Shown here: positions 1 through 6,283 of the stretch, in pieces
Position numbering within the stretch: position 1 is the first letter of the stretch
Layout: every line of letters starts with the position of its first letter
NCBI GenBank assembly: GCA_021827805.1
Contig: JAKAUG010000399.1
Location: 1 to 6,287, forward strand
Source: Bacillota bacterium
Lineage (GTDB): Bacteria; Bacillota; Sulfobacillia; RBS10-35; JAJYVN01
Length of the DNA stretch: 6,287 bases
Reading direction: 5' to 3'
The notes under the pieces: model-generated
Seen by the model: only the letters and a program-made list of their open reading frames with translations
Databases searched by the model: none
Told to the model about the DNA's origin: nothing
Translations under genes and position numbers: made by a program

Positions 1-2089
1 GGACGGCCGCGCCGAGTTCGGCGCTCTCGACCGGGCGGCGCTCCGCCAGGAGGTTGGCGCCCGAGAGCACGCCGGCGCCGACCAGCACCAGGGCCAGGAG
101 CCCTGGCAGTGCCCACCAGACACTGGTGCGCGGCCGTCGGCTGATCGGCGCCACCCTGGGCAGGGGGGCCCCCTGGGCGGGAGGCGGAGCCCCCGGCGTG
201 GGGTCAAAGGTCAGCCAGCCGTAGGGCGGGATATAGGCCTCGACCCAGGCATGGGCCCAGTTGTTCGGGACCGTCACCGCCCCGCCCTGTGGGGGGACCG
301 CCACGCGAAACCCCTCCACCCAGCGGGTGGGGATCCCCACCACGCGCAGCATGACGGCCATGGCGGTCGAGTAGTAGGTGCAGTAGCCCCGCCGCGCGGA
401 GAACAGGAAGTAATCCACGAAGTCCTGCCCGGGCGGGGGCGCCGAGGCGTCCAGTGTGTACGGGAAGCGCTGCAGCTGCTGCTGGATGGCCAGCGCCTCC
501 AGCAGCGGGTCGCCGCCGAGGCCCGAGGTCCACCGCACCGCCAGTTGCCGGACCCGCAGGGAGAGTTCGGGCGGCACCTCGCGGTCCGAGGGGAGCACCG
601 GACCACCCAGGTCGCGCACGCTGCCGGCCTGCTCCACCTCCCATGTGGTGTGCTGGCTTGAGAGGGCCCCGAGCGGACTCAGCAGGGTGCCCCCCAACAG
701 CGGGCGGTAGGAGGCCAACGCCAGGGTCCGGTAGACGCCGCTCGGCAGCACGGCCGCCGTGAGTTGGTAGGGCGCCAGTCCGGCGCTCGTCGCCGCCCAT
801 GCCTCGCCCTGGGTGTCCCAGGAGAGTCCTGGGGCGGTCAGCCGCAGCGGAGTCAGGGCGGTGAACAGGTTCGACCCGGTGCTGTCGCCGAGGGTCACCA
901 GGGCGTTCACCTGCCGGAAGGGCTGGGGGAGCGTGAGGCCGCCCAGGAAGGAGGCGGCGAGGGCCCCGTTGCTCTGGTCTGGCCAGAAGGGATCCGGGGA
1001 CGCGCCCTCATTGCTGCGACCCCATCCGCGCCCGTCGTAGGTGTCGAAGACGGCGCCGCGCAGGTAGAGCACCGACGGCAGCGGGGAACTGCCGCGGTGG
1101 ATCCACAGGCCCAGCGCCGTGCCAGCGTTCGGGGTGGCGGCTCCGCCGAGTTGGCCCACGTCTGGCCCGAAGCCGACCTTGACGAGATCGAAGCCGTTGC
1201 GGTGCGTCGGCGCGGGCGCCCCCGTGCCGCCCGTACCGCCGGCCCCTCCGCCCGTGGGGGCCGGCGCCGTGCCGTAGCCCAGGGTTCCCTCACGGGTGGA
1301 GCGCTCCAGCGTCCCGACCAGCGGCAGGCCGTCGATCCAGCGGCCAACGGCCCCCAGGTTGGCTGGCCCCGAGGCGCGGGGCATCACCAGCAGGACGGCT
1401 GTCGCCGCTAGGCCAGCCACGAGCGCGCTGCCCAGCGCGAGCCAGGCCTGGGGCGCGGCGTCCTCCAGCGCCGGTTCGCGCGCGGCGGCGCGGCCCCGCG
1501 AGGCGGCCAGCCAGCAGAGGGCACTTGCCACCAGCGGCCAGAACATGCGTGTCGCGGCGTTGTCGACGAACTCCCACTGCAGGGTCAGCACGCCAAACCC
1601 CATGGCGATGGCCAGCGTTGGCCGGCGGGCGCGAGCCGCCTGAAAGAGCGGCAGCCCGATGCCGAGCCCCACCGCGACGGCCACCAGGGCCGCGGGCGCT
1701 CCGGCGAGTTCGGGCACCGCGCCGCGCAGCCAGGCCCAGAGCACGCCCATGGTGCTATCCGCGGCGGGCCCGCCCGCGCTGGCGGCCGCGCGACCGAACG
1801 CGATCACTCCGACCAGGACCAACGCGCCGAGGACGGCCAGGGGGACCCGGCGCGCCGCGACCGGCAGCGGGTGGGGCCCGACGGCCAGGTACGCTGTGGC
1901 CAAGGCCAGGACCAGCAGCCCCAGGTTGGCCGCGGTCTCGGGCAGACCGAGGAAGGCCGGCAGGGTCCATAGCACCAGCGTGGCGAAGGCGGTGGCCGCC
2001 GCGCCGACCAGCGCGTCCAGCAGCGGCGCTGCCAGCGCGGACGGAGGCCCTTCCGCGGCCCGTGGCTGATCCGGTCCCCGCATCAGCAT
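1..2089 (-). CDS. tgpA: TgpA-type membrane transglutaminase-like protein (3' end cut by window edge)
   Basis: An uninterrupted frame of 696 codons runs from ATG 2089 to the left edge, so the C-terminus is missing. The N-terminus holds about seven hydrophobic segments (roughly residues 17-48, 54-72, 77-97, 129-148, 157-175, 180-196, 216-236). A Gly/Ala/Thr-rich linker (about 277-294) and a long extracytoplasmic region follow, with the TgpA-like motif FDTYDGRGW (348-356). The transglutaminase core is clear: Cys570 in GYCTYYSTA, His613 in NNWAHAWVEAY and Asp629 in WLTFDPTPG. The Cys-His-Asp order and spacing (43 and 16) match Pseudomonas TgpA. A last membrane helix lies at 657-676; the cytoplasmic DUF4129-like tail expected in this family would be beyond the window. 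The family is a membrane protein with an outward-facing papain-like domain whose substrate is not settled. A stop at 2176-2174 and no ATG/GTG/TTG between it and 2089 fix the start at ATG 2089 or 2083; neither has a good Shine-Dalgarno sequence. Confidence 0.92.
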   Translation of the reverse strand, partial: MLMRGPDQPRAAEGPPSALAAPLLDALVGAAATAFATLVLWTLPAFLGLPETAANLGLLVLALATAYLAVGPHPLPVAARRVPLAVLGALVLVGVIAFGRAAASAGGPAADSTMGVLWAWLRGAVPELAGAPAALVAVAVGLGIGLPLFQAARARRPTLAIAMGFGVLTLQWEFVDNAATRMFWPLVASALCWLAASRGRAAAREPALEDAAPQAWLALGSALVAGLAATAVLLVMPRASGPANLGAVGRWIDGLPLVGTLERSTREGTLGYGTAPAPTGGGAGGTGGTGAPAPTHRNGFDLVKVGFGPDVGQLGGAATPNAGTALGLWIHRGSSPLPSVLYLRGAVFDTYDGRGWGRSNEGASPDPFWPDQSNGALAASFLGGLTLPQPFRQVNALVTLGDSTGSNLFTALTPLRLTAPGLSWDTQGEAWAATSAGLAPYQLTAAVLPSGVYRTLALASYRPLLGGTLLSPLGALSSQHTTWEVEQAGSVRDLGGPVLPSDREVPPELSLRVRQLAVRWTSGLGGDPLLEALAIQQQLQRFPYTLDASAPPPGQDFVDYFLFSARRGYCTYYSTAMAVMLRVVGIPTRWVEGFRVAVPPQGGAVTVPNNWAHAWVEAYIPPYGWLTFDPTPGAPPPAQGAPLPRVAPISRRPRTSVWWALPGLLALVLVGAGVLSGANLLAERRPVESAELGAAV

Positions 2090-2109
2090 TTCGGCGTGGC
2101 CGTCTGCTA

Positions 2110-2129
2110 CCCCCGGCTTCAGCCGTGGG
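2110..2129. repeat. Palindromic repeat, copy B (next to tgpA)
   Basis: This 20-nt palindrome matches copy A at 2392-2411 in 19 of 20 positions, differing only at 2121 (A here, C there). Read on the minus strand it folds as CCC-A-CGGC, loop TGAA, GCCG-G-GGG, a seven-pair stem with one A.G mismatch. It ends 20 nt upstream of the tgpA ATG, where a ribosome binding site would normally lie. On the minus strand it is followed by GTAGCAGACGG. Confidence 0.7.
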
Positions 2130-2260
2130 CCAGACCACGCCTCCCTCCCCTGCGATATTGCGGAACGCGGCGGTCACAGCCTGACCATCGAGCGCAAGGG
2201 GCTCGGGCGGAGGGTCTGCCGCCCAGCAGGACGCTCACGGCACCTCGGCGCGACACGCGC

Positions 2261-2300
2261 TGTCCAAAGGCACCGGCTTGCCGGTAAACGGTTTCGGACA
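2261..2300. repeat. 40-nt imperfect inverted repeat at centre of gap
   Basis: The outer arms TGTCCAAA (2261-2268) and TTTCGGACA (2292-2300) are complementary apart from one bulged base. The inner arms ACCGGC (2272-2277) and GCCGGT (2280-2285) are perfectly complementary around a TT centre. The segment can form a two-helix hairpin on either strand. No T-run follows it in either direction, so it does not look like a simple intrinsic terminator. It lies almost exactly midway between the two 20-nt palindromes. Confidence 0.5.
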
Positions 2301-2391
2301 CCTCCCCCACCTCCCTTGCCCGCCTCGCGGTACGTGGGACTGGCGGGCCGCCGTGAACCGGCCCACCGCGTCCCGATCCTGGAGACGCAGG

Positions 2392-2411
2392 CCCCCGGCT
2401 TCCGCCGTGGG
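2392..2411. repeat. Palindromic repeat, copy A (next to DUF58 gene)
   Basis: This is the second copy of the 20-nt palindrome, in the same orientation as copy B and 282 bp from it. Arms CCCC.GGC and GCC.GGGG surround a short centre. It lies 45 bp past the DUF58 stop. On the plus strand it is followed by GGTTGAC. A GC-rich hairpin beside a TTGAC-like stretch recalls the subterminal palindromes of IS200/IS605-type elements, but this is resemblance only. Confidence 0.65.
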
Positions 2412-2456
2412 GCGGTTGACCCCGGCGTCCGCCCCGCCGGGCCCCGCCCGCGCGCC

Positions 2457-3689
2457 TCAGACTCCGTCCCGCGGCATCTGCAGGGCCCCCCAGGCCCCGA
2501 ACCGCCCAGCGGGCACGAGCTGTCCCGCGAGGTGGGCGGCGGAGGTGGCCGCCCAGGCCTGGCAGCCGAGCCGATGCAGGCGCTGTACGGCTCTGGGTGG
2601 GGCATCCCCGCACAGCACCGCCGCCAGCCGCAGCCCCCGGGCCTGCAGGGCGGGGATCACCGCGGCCCACTGGTCGGGAGCCGCTGGGGTCACGAGCAGC
2701 ACCAGGGCTGGCGGCGCCAGCCGCTCGCAGAGCCGCGGCAGACGTGCGGCGAGGCCTTCACCGCCGTCGGGCCGGGCGGCGGCCAATTGCTCCAGGAGCA
2801 CGGGCAGCGCGCTCAGGCCGCGCACCCTGCGGATCTCCCCCTCCTGCTCGGCGGTGGTCACCAGGCTCAGGGAGGCGCCGCCCCGCAGCACGGCGTGGCA
2901 CAATCCGGCCGTCAGCTCCACGGCCCGATCCAGGACCTCCCCGCCCGGATCGCGGCGGTAGGCCGACTCGGCGAGATCCAGGACCAGCAGGGTCTGGCCT
3001 CCGGCGCTGAACTCGGCCTCGCGGACGTGCAGCACCCCGGTGTGGGCGGTGCGCTTCCAGTGGATGCGGCGCAGCGAATCCCCGGGCAAGAGCGGCCGGG
3101 TGCCCACCACGACCGCTGGGTCGGTGTACGGGGAGTGGCGCGCCACCGCGCCCCCGTAGGCCTCCGGCTGCTGCAGCGGCCAGGGCGGGAGGGGGTGCAG
3201 CCTAGGCAGGACCACGATCTCGTGCTCAGAGCGCACCGCCCGCACCCAGGCCCAGATCCCGAGGGGGCCCTCGACCCCGACAAGCAGCGGGCCGAGCCGG
3301 TAACGGCCGCGGCGGGCCACAAGTTGGCGCTCCACGACGATCTCGGCGCGGCTCGGCAGTCCGATCCGCTCGTTCCGTCCGGGTCCCACCCAGAAGACGT
3401 TGCTGTGCGGACCATCGCGCAGGGTGAGCACCGGCCCGGGCAGGGGGCTCTGGCTGCGGACCTCCAGGTGCACGTTGAGCTGATCACCGGCGCTGACGTC
3501 ACCGGCGGCGCACTCGTAGGCCGCCCGCACCGCGAGGGCCACCAACAGGGCCCACAGCAGGTCGACGAGGGCCAGCAGAAGCCAGAGCCAGACCGCCCCC
3601 AGGGCCAGGGATCCGCCGAAGGCCAAGGCCAGGCCGATCAGGGCCGCGGCCAGGACCAGATGCAGCGGGTGGGCGACCTGCACGCGCAC
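2457..3689 (-). CDS. DUF58 domain membrane protein
   Basis: The 410-residue product has two N-terminal membrane helices (about 10-27 and 30-54) followed by a soluble domain. Family marks are RRGRYRLGPL (126-135) and the DUF58 signature at 198-213, including LLPGDSLRRIHWKR, where the GD..R.I.WK core is intact. A hydrophobic strand LLVLDLA (234-240) begins a von Willebrand A-like fold, and the metal-binding DxSxS motif appears reduced (DLAES). DUF58 proteins are nearly always encoded next to a MoxR ATPase and are presumed partners or clients of it; their biochemical activity is not established. The start is GTG 3689, 12 nt after the moxR stop with a GGGGTG element just upstream, so the two genes are probably co-transcribed and translationally linked. 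Length is typical for the family. Confidence 0.93.
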   Translation of the reverse strand: MRVQVAHPLHLVLAAALIGLALAFGGSLALGAVWLWLLLALVDLLWALLVALAVRAAYECAAGDVSAGDQLNVHLEVRSQSPLPGPVLTLRDGPHSNVFWVGPGRNERIGLPSRAEIVVERQLVARRGRYRLGPLLVGVEGPLGIWAWVRAVRSEHEIVVLPRLHPLPPWPLQQPEAYGGAVARHSPYTDPAVVVGTRPLLPGDSLRRIHWKRTAHTGVLHVREAEFSAGGQTLLVLDLAESAYRRDPGGEVLDRAVELTAGLCHAVLRGGASLSLVTTAEQEGEIRRVRGLSALPVLLEQLAAARPDGGEGLAARLPRLCERLAPPALVLLVTPAAPDQWAAVIPALQARGLRLAAVLCGDAPPRAVQRLHRLGCQAWAATSAAHLAGQLVPAGRFGAWGALQMPRDGV

Positions 3690-3701
3690 GTCCGCACCCC
3701 C

Positions 3702-4673
3702 TCAGCGCCGTGCGGCCACCGCTGTGGGGACCTGCACCGAGCGCAGGGTGGAGCGCACCACCGCTTCCGGCGTGAGCTGCCGCCAGCGCGCGGCGGCGGT
3801 CAGCACGATGCGGTGCGGCAGCACCCAGGGGACCAGGAGCTTGATGTCGTCGGGCAGCACATAGTCGCGGTCGGCCATCGCCGCGACCGCCTGGGCCAGG
3901 CCGATCAGGGTGAGGGTGGCGCGCGGGCTGGCACCCAGGGCCACGGCCGCGTTCCGTCTGGTCTCGGCGCAGAGGTCGACCGCGTAGTCTTTGAGCGCCG
4001 CGGCCACGTGCACCTGCCGGCAGGCGGCCTGGGCCGCCTGGAGATCGGCCACGGCGCAGACCGGCTCCAGCGTCGCCAGCGGGTCCTCCTGGGTGAAGCG
4101 GTCCAGGAGGGCGACCTCCTCGGCGTGGTTCGGATAGCCCAGATTGAGCTTGAGGCCGAAGCGGTCCAGTTCGGCCTCGGGCAGCGGGAAGGTGCCCTCG
4201 TACTCCACGGGATTCTGCGTGGCCAGCACCAGGAAGGGCGCTGGCAGGGGGTAGGTGACCCCGTCCACGCTCACCTGCCGCTCCTCCATGCACTCCAGAA
4301 GCGCGGCCTGGGTCTTGGGGGAGGCGCGGTTGATCTCGTCCACGAGGACCAGGTGGTGGAAGACCGGGCCCTCCCGGAAACGGAAGACCCCCTGCGTGGG
4401 GTCATAGGCGTTGAACCCGGTCACATCCGAGGGCAACAGGTCGGGCGTGAACTGCAGCCGGGCGCTGGAGGCCCCGCTGGCTCGGGCCAGGGCCTTGATC
4501 AGGGTGGTCTTGCCAGTACCGGGCACATCCTCCAGGAGCACGTGGCGGGAGGCCAGGAGTGCGGCCAGGACCAGACGGACGGTGGCATGCTTGCCCACCA
4601 TCACGCGCCCCACGGCCTGCTCCAGCGAACGGGTCAGGGATGCGACCTCCGCAATGCTGGTCAGGACCCTCAC
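3702..4673 (-). CDS. MoxR-family AAA+ ATPase
   Basis: This cytoplasmic AAA+ ATPase of the MoxR group is thought to act as a chaperone-like remodeller for the proteins encoded beside it. With the GTG 4673 start it has 323 residues, normal for the family. Visible motifs are Walker A VPGTGKTT (50-57), LLPSDVTG (79-86), Walker B LVLVDEINRA (108-117), sensor 1 ATQNPVE (151-157), the arginine-finger region EGTFPLPEAELDRF (159-172) and sensor 2 GASPRATLTL (247-256, Arg251). The C-terminal helical lid follows. The frame stays open upstream into the antisense of murD, but family similarity begins near VLTSIAEV, so the longer form is rejected. The start is uncertain: GTG 4673 lies inside a GGAGGTGA sequence (4677-4670), while a CTG at 4664 is ideally spaced behind it; a TTG at 4730 is a weaker option. 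It is the first gene of the moxR-DUF58-tgpA set. Confidence 0.93.
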   Translation of the reverse strand: MRVLTSIAEVASLTRSLEQAVGRVMVGKHATVRLVLAALLASRHVLLEDVPGTGKTTLIKALARASGASSARLQFTPDLLPSDVTGFNAYDPTQGVFRFREGPVFHHLVLVDEINRASPKTQAALLECMEERQVSVDGVTYPLPAPFLVLATQNPVEYEGTFPLPEAELDRFGLKLNLGYPNHAEEVALLDRFTQEDPLATLEPVCAVADLQAAQAACRQVHVAAALKDYAVDLCAETRRNAAVALGASPRATLTLIGLAQAVAAMADRDYVLPDDIKLLVPWVLPHRIVLTAAARWRQLTPEAVVRSTLRSVQVPTAVAARR

Positions 4674-4764
4674 CTCCCCGGGGCGTGCGATCGGGAGCGG
4701 CCCAGGTGCCTTCCCTGCGTCGATTCGCAATGTGACGGGCGCTCCCTGCCGCCGGGGTCGGCGG

Positions 4765-4770
4765 TACAAT
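4765..4770 (+). promoter_or_regulatory. Probable -10 element of murD
   Basis: TACAAT stands out as AT-rich in a very GC-rich stretch and is correctly placed for a short-leader murD transcript. The hexamer 17 bp upstream (CTCCCT) does not resemble a sigma-70 -35, so the promoter may be weak, activator-dependent or use another sigma factor. Confidence 0.4.
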
Positions 4771-4778
4771 GTCTGGCC

Positions 4779-4786
4779 GAGGGGGG
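4779..4786 (+). promoter_or_regulatory. murD ribosome binding site
   Basis: GAGGGGGG precedes two adjacent in-frame GTG codons, at 4791 (4-nt spacer) and 4794 (7-nt spacer). The ATG at 4789 is in another frame. The purine run therefore supports a GTG start at one of the two positions; the second has the better spacing. Confidence 0.55.
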
Positions 4787-4790
4787 CTAT

Positions 4791-6239
4791 GTGGTGCGGG
4801 CATCTGGCGAGTTCGCGCGCCGACGGGTGGCCCTGGTGGGTTTGCAGCGCAGCAACGCGGCCGTGGCTCGCTTCCTCGCGGCCCAGGGGGCGGAGGTGGA
4901 GGCATACGACCGCAAGCCCGCGGGGGAGCTGGCGGAGGCCAGGGCGCTGCCGGCGGGCGGCGCGCTCTTCGCCGGGCCGGAATACCTGGATCACCTCTCG
5001 CGCCGCCTGCCGGGTCTGGCGGCCATCTTCGTCACCCCCGGTATGCCCAAGGACCTGCCGCCGCTGACCGCCGCCTCCGCCGCCGGTATCCCGCTCTGGA
5101 CGGAGGCGGCCTACGTCCTGGAGGTCTTCCGCGGGCCCGTGCTGGCGGTGACGGGCAGCGCGGGCAAGACCACCACGACCACACTGGTCGGCGAGGCCGT
5201 CCGGCGCTGGCGCCCCGGGAGCCTGGTGGGCGGCAACCTGGGCCTGCCCCTGCTGGATCGTCTGCACGACGTGCCCGCTGGTGCCTGGCTGGTGCTGGAG
5301 CTTTCCAGTTTCCAACTTGAGCTGGCACGCACATCCCCGCGGTTGGCTGCCCTCTTGAACGTGCGCCCGAACCACCTGGACCAACACGGCAGCTACGAGG
5401 CCTACGTGGACGCCAAGCGCCGGATCTACCTGCACCAGGGGCCCGAGGACGTGTGCATCTTCGGCGGCGACGATCCAGAGGCGATGCGGCTGTCCGCGGA
5501 GGCGCCAGGCCGCAGGCTCTGGTTCTCGGCCCGCGGCCCCGTGGCGGCCGGCGTGGGGCTGGTGGACGGGACCTTCCGTTGGTATTCGGGTCCCGGGGCA
5601 GACGGGGAACCGCTGCTGGCGGCCTCCGCGGTACGCCTACCCGGGCGGCACAACCTGGAGAACGTGGCCGCCGCCGCGGCGATCTCGCTCTGCGCGGGGG
5701 CGCCGCCCGACCTGGTGGCCTCCACGGTGGCCGCCTTCCGCGGCGTGGCGCACCGCCAGGAGCTGGTGCGGGAGTGGCGCGGCGTGCGCTTCGTCAACGA
5801 CTCGATCGCCATTCGCCTGCGCTATTCCGGTCTCGCCGTCACGCTCGGCGCAAATAGCCTCTCGCTGCCGGCCCGTCCGCGCTATCATCTGCGCGGAACA
5901 CGCGGCGGCTATGTGAAGATGGGCGTTGATCCGCAGGAGACGGCGCTCGGCAAGATCGCACGCATTGAGGACGCCGCCTGGGGCGAGGAAGCTTCGTTCG
6001 CCTGGGGCGTGCTGCACGTGGACAACGACGGCGAAACGCTCAGCCGCTCCATTTCCCCGGTTCGCGGTGATTATCGGCTCTTTTATGCAGGGGTTCGCGA
6101 TGCGCTTCTGGGCAAGGCGGCAGCGCCGGTGACCGGCCTCGACGGCTGGCGCGTGGCGCGACTGCTGGAGTGGGCCGCGGAAAGCTCGGCAAAACGCCGC
6201 GAGATCGCCTGCGACTGGAGCCAGGAGCCAACACTCTGA
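4791..6239 (+). CDS. murD: MurD (UDP-MurNAc-L-Ala:D-Glu ligase) lacking its C-terminal domain, joined in frame to an oxidoreductase C-terminus
   Basis: MurD adds D-glutamate to UDP-MurNAc-L-alanine with ATP in the cytoplasm, the second amino acid addition of peptidoglycan precursor synthesis. Residues 1-340 are MurD: N-terminal nucleotide-sugar domain (VALVGLQRSNAAVARFL), P-loop TGSAGKTTTT (121-130), GGNLG (147-151), LELSSFQLE (169-177), NHLDQHGSYEAY (194-205) with the catalytic His195, the probable carbamylated Lys209, GRHNLENV (285-292), HRQE (321-324) and FVNDSIA (334-340). A normal MurD continues with T.P and a further 110-120 residues of the C-terminal domain; none of that is present. 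From residue 341 the protein is the end of a Gfo/Idh/MocA oxidoreductase. The 482-residue product would lack MurD residues needed to close over ATP and substrate, so it is unlikely to be an active ligase. Start is GTG 4791 or 4794. A chimeric assembly is the likeliest cause. Confidence 0.85.
   Translation: MVRASGEFARRRVALVGLQRSNAAVARFLAAQGAEVEAYDRKPAGELAEARALPAGGALFAGPEYLDHLSRRLPGLAAIFVTPGMPKDLPPLTAASAAGIPLWTEAAYVLEVFRGPVLAVTGSAGKTTTTTLVGEAVRRWRPGSLVGGNLGLPLLDRLHDVPAGAWLVLELSSFQLELARTSPRLAALLNVRPNHLDQHGSYEAYVDAKRRIYLHQGPEDVCIFGGDDPEAMRLSAEAPGRRLWFSARGPVAAGVGLVDGTFRWYSGPGADGEPLLAASAVRLPGRHNLENVAAAAAISLCAGAPPDLVASTVAAFRGVAHRQELVREWRGVRFVNDSIAIRLRYSGLAVTLGANSLSLPARPRYHLRGTRGGYVKMGVDPQETALGKIARIEDAAWGEEASFAWGVLHVDNDGETLSRSISPVRGDYRLFYAGVRDALLGKAAAPVTGLDGWRVARLLEWAAESSAKRREIACDWSQEPTL
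5811..6239 (+). pseudogene. Gfo/Idh/MocA-family oxidoreductase, C-terminal fragment only
   Basis: The last 142 codons of the open frame encode the C-terminal alpha/beta domain of an NAD(P)-dependent sugar-type oxidoreductase resembling YdgJ. Recognisable pieces are PRYHLRGTRGGYVKMGVDPQE (starting at residue 363 of the joined product), the GDYRLFYAGVRDALLGK block and the closing region WRVARLLEWAAESSAKRREI. The N-terminal Rossmann domain with its GxGxxG motif and the catalytic Lys of the family are absent from the window. The stop at 6237-6239 appears to be the natural end of that protein. Base composition is lower (about 67% G+C by hand count) and codons such as TTT, TAT and ATT are more frequent than in the neighbouring genes, which suggests a different source genome. 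No start codon of its own is evident. Confidence 0.8.
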
Positions 6240-6250
6240 CCATCGCTCGA

Positions 6251-6283
6251 CTCGCCGAAACCCTAGTTTCGGATTCCGGCGAG
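6251..6283. terminator. Hairpin downstream of the oxidoreductase stop
   Basis: CCGAAAC (6255-6261) and GTTTCGG (6266-6272) form a perfect seven-pair stem with a CCTA loop, 15 bp past the stop codon. An outer pair, CTCGCCG (6251-6257) and CGGCGAG (6277-6283), is also perfect but shares bases with the inner stem, so the two are alternative folds. There is no T-run, so an intrinsic terminator is only tentative. Confidence 0.35.

Larger units (their letters stand above)
2090..2456. other. 367-bp intergenic gap bounded by matching palindromes
   Basis: This is the space between the DUF58 stop and the tgpA start. Genes of this set are normally closely spaced or overlapping, so the gap is unusually long. 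It contains two near-identical 20-nt palindromes near its ends (2110-2129 and 2392-2411) and a 40-nt imperfect palindrome near its centre (2261-2300). Short open frames cross it, including a minus-strand one with a GTG after a GAGGTG, but none is long or resembles a protein I recognise. I see no T-run terminator and no riboswitch class I can name. A degenerate small mobile element or a structured leader for tgpA are both possible. Confidence 0.5.
4674..4790. promoter_or_regulatory. Divergent intergenic region moxR / murD
   Basis: These 117 bp separate the two divergent transcription units and should carry both promoters. On the plus strand TACAAT at 4765-4770 matches the bacterial -10 consensus in five of six positions and would place the transcript start near 4777, about 14 nt before the murD start. 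No good -35 is seen at 16-18 bp spacing. I could not pick a convincing promoter for the minus-strand genes. Confidence 0.5.

Noticed and set aside
190..204. A further CCCCCGGC-GTGGGG stretch resembling the palindrome
   Set aside because: It lies in the tgpA coding sequence (DPTPG region), lacks the central part of the repeat and is explained by coding constraint in a GC-rich gene.
204..800. Other open frames overlapping tgpA on both strands, for example minus 204-800 and plus 764-1411
   Set aside because: They are out-of-frame shadows of tgpA, whose frame has all catalytic motifs and membrane segments.
2042..2177. Possible TnpB C-terminal remnant (VTAAFRNIAGEGG in a minus-strand frame)
   Set aside because: The likeness to the conserved NAA.NI ending of TnpB is only a few residues, the upstream part of the frame has a stop and no RuvC or zinc-finger motifs, and the frame continues as a shadow of tgpA.
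2119..2670. Minus-strand frames crossing the DUF58-tgpA gap (2119-2670 and 2174-2605)
   Set aside because: Their first parts are shadows of DUF58, and the parts in the gap are low-complexity Arg/Gly/Pro-rich with no recognisable domain.
2316..4790. A plus-strand open frame continuous with murD for another 825 codons upstream
   Set aside because: It is antisense to the well-supported DUF58 and moxR genes, its translation is rich in Gln, His, Gly and Arg with no family motifs, and murD has its own start, ribosome binding site and -10 element at 4765-4791. High G+C makes stop codons rare in antisense frames.
4674..5435. N-terminal extension of the MoxR frame upstream to 5435
   Set aside because: The extra 254 residues are antisense to murD and have no resemblance to MoxR proteins, which begin near VLTSIAEV.
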